Source of the DNA: Candidatus Omnitrophota bacterium
GTDB lineage: Bacteria; Omnitrophota; Omnitrophia; Omnitrophales; Aquincolibacteriaceae
NCBI GenBank assembly: GCA_023819025.1
Contig: JAMWDC010000186.1
Location: 1 to 5,029 of the forward strand
Direction: 5' to 3'
Length of the DNA stretch: 5,029 nucleotides
The notes below the pieces were generated by a model. The model did no database searches and was not told where the DNA came from. It saw only the letters and a list, made by a program, of their open reading frames with translations. Below are positions 1 to 5,029 of this stretch, piece after piece. Position 1 is the stretch's first letter, and the number at the start of each line of letters is the position of its first letter. The position numbers were made by a program, and so were the translations under genes.

Positions 1-1747
1 CGAATTCGAACTTATCGTGGTATTTCGTCCCTTGTTGCAGCATGGATACCGTCAGTAAAGGGATCATGGGATTGTCGGCGTAAGCGTGTCCCGCCCCTTC
101 AAAGGAACCTACGACCGTGACAACATCTTTAACGCTGGTGGGGATGCTCATAACTTTGAAACCCGAAATGTTTTTTACCCGGATGCGGTCGGATAATTTT
201 TTCTTCAATTCGTCTGGATGAAGAATGGTAGCCCCTGGCGATTGGACTGCAGTATCCGGCCAGGCATTTTCGGATACCGATTCCGACTCTTTCTCAAATT
301 CTACGTTGCCTGACGGGAATTCCTTTGGAAGGGGGTGTGTTTTTTCTTGTGGTGCTTCCGGCTCTTTCGAAACAAGGCGGCCTAATGTCATTTTCCCATC
401 GATTAAGTAGGTGTTCGCCACGCGTTTAACGTCCGCGGCAGTGACCTTGTGGATTTTATAGGTATGCGTGACCAGATAGGTCCAATCGCCAGCGGCGATC
501 CAGGGAATAAGTTCGTTGGCCAATGAGATGGAGCTATCACGGGCAAAAGCCGATCGGCTGTACAGTTGATTTTTGGCTCTTTGGACTTCGGCCTCGGTTA
601 CCCCAGCGGTTCGGATTTGTTCGTAGACATTCAAAGTCGCTTTTTCTGCCTCTTCGTGTTTTGTCCCCGGAGTCAGGATTATGTACGTGGAAAAGAGTCC
701 GGGGTCATGGGTTTTTTCCACATCGGAGCCGATGGTGGTCGCATACCCCGTTTCGACGAGAGCCCGGTATAAACGGCTTGTTTTCCCACTCGCCAGAATT
801 TTAGCAAGGACGTCCAATGGGGGGATATCCGGATGAAGGGCGGGTGGCGTTTTATGGGCTATGGAGACAGCATTGATTTTGTCTGGTTTCTGAACTTCCA
901 CAAAACCCTTTTGGTTTTGTTCAGGCTCCAGGATATTCATCGGGGGAATCGGATGGGGAGATGCCGGTATTTTTGCAAATCGTTTATGGATTTCGCTCAA
1001 GGCCTCGTCGGTTTTGAAATCGCCGATGACCGTAATCACTGCGTTGTTCGGCCAGTAGTAGGTATCGTAGAATTCCCGGAGTTTCTGGGTGGTCATGTTT
1101 CGGATACTCTCCCGGGTACCGATCACCGGATAATGATAAGGATGGATCCGGAAGGCTGTCCGCCAAACGGCCTGTTCCAAAGCGATCATAGGTGAATTTT
1201 CCATCCGGTCGAATTCGCTGAGGACAACCGGCATCTCCAAGGCCAAATCCTCGTCTCGGAGGAGGGACTGGCGCATCCGGTCAGCTTCGATATCCAATGC
1301 AAGACCCAGCTGATCGCTCGGCAACAATTCAAAGTAATTTGTACCGTCGTTTCCAGTGGTTGCGTTGAGGATGGCCCCCACATTTTGAAGGACCGAGGCA
1401 ATGGCAGTGTTGCTTTGTTTGTTGTAGCGGGGAGTGCCTTTGAACATCATATGTTCCAAGATATGGACGGCGCCCCGCTGGAGGTGGTTTTCATTACGTG
1501 ATCCTACCCGATAACTGACCATCAATGTTGTAACCGGTACCGAAGGGTCTTCTTTGAGCAGGATGCGTAATCCGTTGGTCGGTAATTCGTATTCTTGAAT
1601 ATCGTCAAGTTCCCGAACAATGCGAAATTTTTCCACTGCGCCTCCCCAACCTTGACCCGGATGCGTTACGAAGGACAGAAAAACGGCCCCAGCGAAAAGA
1701 AAAGATCGAATCTGCAATCTCGATTTCCACTTCAGGGGACAAAGCAT
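1..1747 (-). CDS. Secreted M16 family zinc metallopeptidase (insulinase/pitrilysin-like), C-terminal part missing
   Basis: The reading frame stays open from an ATG at 1747 down to the left edge (582 codons), so the gene is partial. Residues 1-35 look like a signal peptide: basic residues (K6, K8, R10, R14), then a hydrophobic run FLFAGAVFLSFV. This predicts export to the periplasm. The inverted zinc-binding motif HILEH is at residues 95-99: two histidine ligands with E98 as catalytic base. The third ligand is probably E178 in VVLSEFDRMENSP; the spacing is about three residues longer than in short M16B enzymes, which fits the longer GTPRYNKQ loop. Other M16 hallmarks follow: LNATTGNDGTNYFE, HPYHYPVIG and YYWPNNAVITVIGDF. 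A proline- and glutamate-rich linker at about 455-500 leads into a second M16 unit (from about 510, with GSFEGAGHAYADNP), which is probably the non-catalytic half. Family members with two units are usually near 900 residues, so about one third is missing. AAAAGGG lies five bases before the ATG. Family assignment is strong; the substrate is unknown. Confidence 0.95.
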   Translation of the reverse strand, partial: MLCPLKWKSRLQIRSFLFAGAVFLSFVTHPGQGWGGAVEKFRIVRELDDIQEYELPTNGLRILLKEDPSVPVTTLMVSYRVGSRNENHLQRGAVHILEHMMFKGTPRYNKQSNTAIASVLQNVGAILNATTGNDGTNYFELLPSDQLGLALDIEADRMRQSLLRDEDLALEMPVVLSEFDRMENSPMIALEQAVWRTAFRIHPYHYPVIGTRESIRNMTTQKLREFYDTYYWPNNAVITVIGDFKTDEALSEIHKRFAKIPASPHPIPPMNILEPEQNQKGFVEVQKPDKINAVSIAHKTPPALHPDIPPLDVLAKILASGKTSRLYRALVETGYATTIGSDVEKTHDPGLFSTYIILTPGTKHEEAEKATLNVYEQIRTAGVTEAEVQRAKNQLYSRSAFARDSSISLANELIPWIAAGDWTYLVTHTYKIHKVTAADVKRVANTYLIDGKMTLGRLVSKEPEAPQEKTHPLPKEFPSGNVEFEKESESVSENAWPDTAVQSPGATILHPDELKKKLSDRIRVKNISGFKVMSIPTSVKDVVTVVGSFEGAGHAYADNPMIPLLTVSMLQQGTKYHDKFEF

Positions 1748-1752
1748 CGTTT

Positions 1753-1759
1753 CCCTTTT
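1753..1759 (-). promoter_or_regulatory. Ribosome binding site of the M16 peptidase gene
   Basis: Read on the minus strand, AAAAGGG stands five bases before the ATG at 1747. It supports that start, which also places the signal peptide exactly at the N-terminus. Confidence 0.6.
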
Positions 1760-2135
1760 ATGAGTTGTTCCAGTTCCTTCCCCTGTTTTCTGAAGGGGGG
1801 GCAGGACAGTTGGGTATCAAAAACCCCACTTTCTCCCTCCACTTTCATAAATCAAGGGGAGGGTAACCGGAGCAACGCACCCTTTTGTTTACTTATCGAT
1901 GTCTCAGGGGCTAAAGTAGTGTAACTTTTTTCAAATCATTCTTCTATGGTAAAGTTGGAAAATTTGATAGAGCCTCCGTCGAGCTGAATTTACCGAGCAG
2001 GATATCGGTTCGCAGCCCAGCGTGCGGGTGCATCCCGTTTGATACAGTTAATTTAGCTGGTAATTCTCTAGAAACTGCCATTGCTGATTGACATGAAGTG
2101 TTTGCACCGTGCTGGTTTTTCGATTGTGTTTTGAG

Positions 2136-2141
2136 TACAAT
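2136..2141 (+). promoter_or_regulatory. Possible -10 box (TACAAT) just before the DUF6178-like gene
   Basis: TACAAT matches five of six positions of the sigma-70 -10 consensus. Transcription would begin near 2148, only about three bases before the ATG at 2151, giving an almost leaderless mRNA. No recognisable -35 hexamer lies 16-18 bases upstream and there is no extended -10 TG, so the call rests on one hexamer and the lack of a Shine-Dalgarno sequence before the ATG. Confidence 0.25.
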
Positions 2142-2150
2142 ATCGGCCTT

Positions 2151-3866
2151 ATGGGTCGAACCGACAATTTTGAAGAACTGAGTTTGGAAGAACAGGTCCG
2201 AATCTTCCGCGAAAGTCCTCTGAAGGATAAGAGGGATCTTATCTTGCGGTGCCATGATCCGGATCGAATTACTCATTCGCTTTCCCACGAAGAGCTTTAT
2301 CTGATCACACGGGAGATGGACCTTGAGGAAAGGAGCGAAGTGATCCGCCATGCCACGTTGCCGCAGCTTCTTTTTATCTCGGATCTCGAATGTTGGAAGA
2401 AGGATCGGATCCGTGCCAATGGCTTTCTTAACTGGCTCGAAACCCTGAGTGCTGCCGACGATCGGCAATGTCTCAACTGGCTCCTCGAATCGGATTACGA
2501 AATGGTTGTGGCCGGTCTCAAGGAATTAATTCATGTTCTTAAACGAGAATGGGAATTCCCGCCGGACGAAGCCCTCGGGGATATGCCGTACTTCTCCCTG
2601 GACGAATTTTATTTTGTCTACGTCAAGGAGGAAAATCTCGAAACCGTTAAAAGGGCCCTTGAGATTCTTTTTGAAAATCATCGCGGCCGGTATGCGGCCC
2701 TCATGGAGGGTGTGATCAGTGAGATGGATTATGAGGTGGAAGAGGAGGCCTATAGAAAACGTGAGAAGAGGCTCGAGGACTTAGGTTTCCCGGATCCGGA
2801 AACGGCTCGCCGGGTTTATCGACCGATCACGGAAGAGGAGTTCGAAAATTATCCGCGCAAAGAATACCACGCGTTCGATGCCGACTTACGGGAAGCCGCA
2901 AGGGCAAAATTGCCGGACTATCTCGTGCTTTGGTCGGATCAGAAAATGTATCTCGACGATGTCCTTTTACTTTTGCGCGAGGAACCGATGGAAGTGCGTC
3001 AAAGTTTGGAAGACGAGTTGGTCTGGCTTTCCAATAAAGTAATTGCTTGTGACGGTGTGGACTTCGCTGCTGAGGAAAAGATCCACCGCGGCGCCAAACG
3101 TACGCGCGCTCTCGTAAGTTTGGGACTTCAATGTGCGAGCGGTAATGACTTGGTCAAAGCAAGCAGGTATCTCAAGGAAAGATGGATCGAGACTATTTTT
3201 CGATTGGCCATCAGCCGCCTCGTCGAGATCCGGGGCGATGCCGAAGAGTTGGTGACAAAGTACTGGAAAGGTGCAGCCCGAGACTTTTTGGAATTTCTCG
3301 TTCCGCCTTACGAATTAATTTTTAAGGGTTTGTTGAGAACCGTCCCCGAATGTTATGACCATCGGATCGATATTGCCGAAGGACAACTTCGCGATTTTCG
3401 AGATGTGGAGGATCTGGGGAAAACCCAAAAAGCTGTGATGCAGATACGCCAAATCCACGAGTTTCTAAACGATCAGTGTCCGCGGATTTTTGACAGGGGT
3501 GCAAAAAGGCAGAAAAGGGATCAGGCACGGGCTCATTCGTTATTGTCCATCCTTGGGGAGATTTTCGCGAGTTATGTCCTCAAAGGGACAACCAATGTGG
3601 GCATGATTTCTCAGGCCGAGGCTGTGCAATTTTTGGAAAAGGCATTCAAACGGGAAGGGAACGTCCGGGTTTTGACCGCTGAGTCAAAAGAGAATTTTTT
3701 TGACAAGTTTTTTTCTAAGTCCGACATGGAGTTGCTGAGGCCGTTGTGGGGACTGGTGTTTCAGGCATTCGAGGATGAATTCGGGAGGCTTGATGTTTCC
3801 GAAGGGATCGATCCGCGGTTTATTTCGGTGTTAAATATTCAGGCGAAGAAATTAAAGAAAGAGTAA
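2151..3866 (+). CDS. DUF6178-like family protein of unknown function
   Basis: A 571-residue protein, mostly helical and highly charged, with no signal peptide or membrane segment, so probably cytoplasmic. From memory it resembles the DUF6178 family, whose role is unknown. Family-like blocks are a leucine-rich N-terminus with HSLSHEELYLITREM (residues 42-56), the LPQLLFISDLECWKKD segment (70-85), the acidic/basic EEEAYRKREKRLEDLGFPDP block (197-216), and WLSNKVIACDGVDFAAEEKI followed by LVSLGLQCASGNDL in the second half. No catalytic or metal-binding motif stands out. I chose the ATG at 2151. The same frame also opens at a GTG at 2109, which would add 14 residues (LVFRLCFEYNIGL plus the initiator), but neither start has a convincing Shine-Dalgarno sequence. 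The TPR gene follows after 74 bases and is probably co-transcribed. The gene is clearly real; the family name is moderately sure. Confidence 0.85.
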   Translation: MGRTDNFEELSLEEQVRIFRESPLKDKRDLILRCHDPDRITHSLSHEELYLITREMDLEERSEVIRHATLPQLLFISDLECWKKDRIRANGFLNWLETLSAADDRQCLNWLLESDYEMVVAGLKELIHVLKREWEFPPDEALGDMPYFSLDEFYFVYVKEENLETVKRALEILFENHRGRYAALMEGVISEMDYEVEEEAYRKREKRLEDLGFPDPETARRVYRPITEEEFENYPRKEYHAFDADLREAARAKLPDYLVLWSDQKMYLDDVLLLLREEPMEVRQSLEDELVWLSNKVIACDGVDFAAEEKIHRGAKRTRALVSLGLQCASGNDLVKASRYLKERWIETIFRLAISRLVEIRGDAEELVTKYWKGAARDFLEFLVPPYELIFKGLLRTVPECYDHRIDIAEGQLRDFRDVEDLGKTQKAVMQIRQIHEFLNDQCPRIFDRGAKRQKRDQARAHSLLSILGEIFASYVLKGTTNVGMISQAEAVQFLEKAFKREGNVRVLTAESKENFFDKFFSKSDMELLRPLWGLVFQAFEDEFGRLDVSEGIDPRFISVLNIQAKKLKKE

Positions 3867-3874
3867 AGCATCAA

Positions 3875-3913
3875 GGGCAGGTCCAAAAGCAAGGCAGACC
3901 TGTCCCGGGCAGG
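3875..3913 (+). other. Two mutually exclusive hairpins in the gap between the DUF6178-like and TPR genes
   Basis: GGGCAGGTC (3875-3883) can pair with GACCTGTCC (3897-3905) over nine pairs including one G-U, with a 13-base loop. The second arm overlaps CCTGTCCCGGGCAGG (3899-3913), which can instead fold on itself as a short, tight hairpin, because GGGCAGG is repeated at 3875 and 3907. No T-tract follows, so this is not a standard intrinsic terminator. It sits about 14 bases before the AGGGG of the next gene and may affect mRNA stability or partial termination; that role is inference. Confidence 0.35.
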
Positions 3914-3926
3914 CAGGAAAAATAAC

Positions 3927-3931
3927 AGGGG
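3927..3931 (+). promoter_or_regulatory. Ribosome binding site of the TPR gene
   Basis: AGGGG stands nine bases before the ATG at 3941. It is purine-rich and complementary to the anti-Shine-Dalgarno sequence, which supports this start. Confidence 0.55.
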
Positions 3932-3940
3932 TGCATTCGC

Positions 3941-4294
3941 ATGACCTATGACTGGGATTTCGAAATCAGCTTCTATGAGCGTTTAGTCAAAGAAAAGCCG
4001 CTTTTTGTGGATGCCCTGATTCCGTTGGCAGAAGCCTACACGCGAAAAGGATTATACAGAAAAGGACTCAAGGTCGATAAACTTTTATCCAAACTGTGTA
4101 AGGACGATCCCATTATACATTACAATCTCGCATGCAGTTATGCGCTTCTGGGGCATAAAAAAAGCGCCCTGAGGGCATTGGCCGAAGCAATCCGGCTCGG
4201 TTACAGGGATCTTGGGTATTTAAGAAGAGATCCGGATTTAAAGAATCTTCATCAAGATTCGAAATTTCAAAAATTGGTTGCAAATCTGAAGTAA
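3941..4294 (+). CDS. Small tetratricopeptide-repeat (TPR) protein
   Basis: A 117-residue protein built of TPR helix pairs, with no signal peptide or membrane helix, so probably a cytoplasmic protein-binding scaffold. After an N-terminal helix (DFEISFYERLVKEKP), a first TPR spans about residues 23-52 (ALIPLAEAYTRKGLYRKGL). A second spans 57-87 and has the canonical YNLACSYALLGHKKSALRAL pattern. The tail at 87-113 (GYRDLGYLRRDPDLKNL, then KFQKLV) matches the ending seen in TPR 'end-of-group' proteins, where the last repeat is followed by a D-x-DL-x-x-L helix. The protein is therefore complete, not a fragment of a longer TPR array. It lies 74 bases after the DUF6178-like gene in the same direction, suggesting shared transcription. 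The partner protein cannot be told from the sequence. Confidence 0.9.
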   Translation: MTYDWDFEISFYERLVKEKPLFVDALIPLAEAYTRKGLYRKGLKVDKLLSKLCKDDPIIHYNLACSYALLGHKKSALRALAEAIRLGYRDLGYLRRDPDLKNLHQDSKFQKLVANLK

Positions 4295-4412
4295 ACCTTG
4301 TTACTATGATTCCGTAGGGAATGATAAGGGATAAGAATTGGTGAGAAGGGGCTTAACGATTCCGGCAATGTTTCACGACTTTCACCGTGAGTTCTAAAAC
4401 AGGGGGTTGGCG
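4295..4412 (+). other. Short intergenic gap with weak promoter-like and inverted-repeat elements
   Basis: ATTCC-GTAG-GGAAT (4309-4322) is a perfect five-base inverted repeat soon after the TPR stop, without a T-tract. TTGTTA (4299-4304) followed 16 bases later by AATGAT (4321-4326) is a weak sigma-70-like pair that could start transcription of the next two genes. TCACG (4373-4377) and CGTGA (4386-4390) form another short inverted repeat enclosing a second copy of TTTCAC. Each element is short enough to occur by chance. Confidence 0.25.
4401..4406 (+). promoter_or_regulatory. Ribosome binding site of the small membrane protein gene
   Basis: AGGGGG ends six bases before the ATG at 4413. It sets the start at that ATG rather than at the in-frame TTG at 4407, which directly abuts the motif. 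Confidence 0.6.
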
Positions 4413-4598
4413 ATGAAAATTTCCAGTGTTGTTTTTGCTAAATTCTCTGCGAATTTTGGGATTTTAATTTGTCTGTTTGCCTTATTGGGACGCGTTTTGG
4501 GATATTCCTCACTTTACAACCATCAACCGCTTAGTCTTTATGTGGTGGGTATGAGCTTGATTCTTTTGGGATGTTGGGTCAGGCTTGATCAAAAATAG
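4413..4598 (+). CDS. Small two-helix membrane protein of unknown function
   Basis: A 61-residue protein that I do not recognise. It has two hydrophobic stretches, at about residues 11-30 (FSANFGILICLFALLG region) and 40-56 (LSLYVVGMSLILLGCWV), joined by a short polar turn GYSSLYNHQP. Lysines K2 and K10 lie before the first helix and the tail RLDQK follows the second, so by the positive-inside rule both ends probably face the cytoplasm in a hairpin topology. The start at 4413 is supported by AGGGGG six bases upstream. The TAG stop (4596-4598) lies nine bases before the first possible ATG of the PEBP gene and in the same frame. The two genes are therefore very likely co-transcribed and may be translationally coupled. 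The good ribosome binding site and membrane pattern argue that it is real, but a homology search is needed to be certain. Confidence 0.65.
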   Translation: MKISSVVFAKFSANFGILICLFALLGRVLGYSSLYNHQPLSLYVVGMSLILLGCWVRLDQK

Positions 4599-4607
4599 AA
4601 TCGACCC

Positions 4608-5029
4608 ATGGCTTCCAGTTCAGAACGACACACGATGCGTGTCCCGAGTCTCTTCATGGTTGGAAGTGTTTGTATTTTGGGTTTCCTCATCGGCTGTGGC
4701 GTATCCTATTCTGAGAACGAAGGGGAAGTATCTATGAGTATTAAGCTTACAAGTAAGGCATTTCAGGAAGGGGCGTTGATCCCTTCTCGATATACCTGCG
4801 ACGGAGATAATGTTTCTCCGCCTCTTGAGTGGTCAAACGTTCCGGACGGAACGGTCAGTTTCGCTTTAATCTCCGATGATCCCGATGCCCCGATGGGGGA
4901 TTGGGTTCACTGGGTCCTTTTTAACCTGCCCGCGTCCGTACGTTCCCTCGAAGAAGGAATACCAGCTGTTAAAGAACTCCCGACGGGTGCAAAACACGGG
5001 ATCAATGATTTCCGAAGTGTCGGCTATGG
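4608..5029 (+). CDS. YbhB/YbcL-type PEBP (Raf kinase inhibitor-like) protein with lipoprotein signal, C-terminal part missing
   Basis: Open to the right edge (140 codons plus two bases), hence partial. From M43 onward it follows the bacterial phosphatidylethanolamine-binding protein family: KLTSKAFQEGALIPSRYTCD, VSPPLEW, then the ligand-pocket signature SDDPDAPMGDWVHWVLFNLP (residues 89-108), and NDFRSVGY (133-140), where most relatives have glycine in place of R136. The later pocket residues lie outside the window. Residues 10-30 (MRVPSLFMVGSVCILGFLIGC) form a type II signal peptide with lipobox LIGC, predicting a lipid-anchored protein at C30. Possible starts are the ATGs at 4608 and 4635, both with poor Shine-Dalgarno sequences, and an internal ATG at 4734 with a strong one, which gives the usual family N-terminus without a signal. 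I prefer a lipoprotein start because the signal is in frame and complete. Bacterial PEBP proteins have no single established function. Confidence 0.9.
   Translation, partial: MASSSERHTMRVPSLFMVGSVCILGFLIGCGVSYSENEGEVSMSIKLTSKAFQEGALIPSRYTCDGDNVSPPLEWSNVPDGTVSFALISDDPDAPMGDWVHWVLFNLPASVRSLEEGIPAVKELPTGAKHGINDFRSVGY
4720..4728 (+). promoter_or_regulatory. Strong internal ribosome binding site before ATG 4734 of the PEBP gene
   Basis: AAGGGGAAG precedes the in-frame ATG at 4734, with eight bases between the GGGG and the ATG. This is a better Shine-Dalgarno sequence than either upstream lipoprotein start has. It could drive a shorter, signal-less product, or it may simply encode the ENEGEVS linker after the lipid-anchored cysteine. 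Confidence 0.4.

Larger units (their letters stand above)
1748..2150. other. Divergent intergenic region with no gene recognised
   Basis: About 400 bases separate the divergently read M16 and DUF6178-like genes, so promoters for both should lie here. I find no tRNA, no known riboswitch and no plausible coding frame. Open frames that cross it are antisense to the flanking genes and have no family features. A TTGACA hexamer at 2088-2093 resembles a -35 box, but no good -10 follows at normal spacing. Weak inverted repeats occur: GGGAGGGT (1858-1865) can pair, with several G-U pairs, with ACCCTTTT (1880-1887), and ACCGA (1992-1996) with TCGGT (2005-2009). None is strong enough to name as a terminator or operator. 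Confidence 0.5.

Noticed and set aside
833..1195. 120-residue plus-strand open frame within the M16 gene
   Set aside because: The opposite strand carries conserved M16 motifs here (HPYHYPVIG, YYWPNNAV), so this is a shadow frame.
1858..1895. GGGAGGGT / ACCCTTTT hairpin as an intrinsic terminator
   Set aside because: Three of the eight pairs are G-U, the loop is 14 bases, the T-rich tail is interrupted, and no plus-strand gene ends there.
1595..1924. 109-residue open frame on the plus strand crossing the M16 start and the intergenic region
   Set aside because: It is antisense to the M16 signal peptide region, its composition is low-complexity and serine/proline-rich, and it shows no family features.
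2005..2034. GGTTCGCAGCCC and the following CGGG/CCCG hairpin as a tRNA T-arm
   Set aside because: No acceptor stem, anticodon arm or D-arm can be assembled around it on either strand.
1944..2468. 174-residue open frame on the minus strand overlapping the DUF6178-like gene
   Set aside because: It lies antisense to a well-supported gene, has no recognisable domain or ribosome binding site, and its composition looks like a shadow frame.
4407..4412. TTG at 4407 as the start of the small membrane protein
   Set aside because: It directly touches the AGGGGG motif, whereas the ATG at 4413 has normal spacing from it.

Overview
The window looks like an ordinary chromosomal segment of a Gram-negative bacterium of medium GC content (roughly half GC by eye). 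It contains no phage, insertion sequence, CRISPR array, tRNA or rRNA that I can recognise. An exported M16 metalloprotease and a lipobox-bearing PEBP protein fit a cell with a periplasm. The DUF6178-like protein followed by a short TPR protein reminds me of Desulfobacterota, Nitrospirota and related lineages. This placement is recollection and inference, not a database result.

Layout. (1) Positions 1-1747, minus strand: the N-terminal 582 codons of a secreted two-unit M16 (pitrilysin/insulinase-like) zinc peptidase, cut by the left edge. (2) Positions 1748-2150: a divergent gap of about 400 bases with no gene that I can support. (3) Positions 2151-4598, plus strand: a 571-aa DUF6178-like protein, a 117-aa TPR protein and a 61-aa two-helix membrane protein. 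(4) Positions 4608-5029, plus strand: a YbhB/YbcL-type PEBP (Raf-kinase-inhibitor-like) protein with an N-terminal lipoprotein signal, cut by the right edge.

The four plus-strand genes are co-oriented with gaps of 74, 118 and 9 bases. The DUF6178-like and TPR genes could be one transcript, and the small membrane gene is tightly linked to the PEBP gene. No single pathway unites them. The M16 protease and the PEBP protein would act outside the cytoplasm. The DUF6178-like and TPR proteins look cytoplasmic and have no assigned biochemical role.

The points most worth a second look are: the two competing starts of the PEBP gene (lipoprotein versus a shorter form with a strong Shine-Dalgarno sequence); the in-frame single stop codon separating the small membrane protein from it; the possibly leaderless start of the DUF6178-like gene; and a pair of mutually exclusive hairpins upstream of the TPR gene. 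I do not see convincing evidence of a new multi-gene system in this window.
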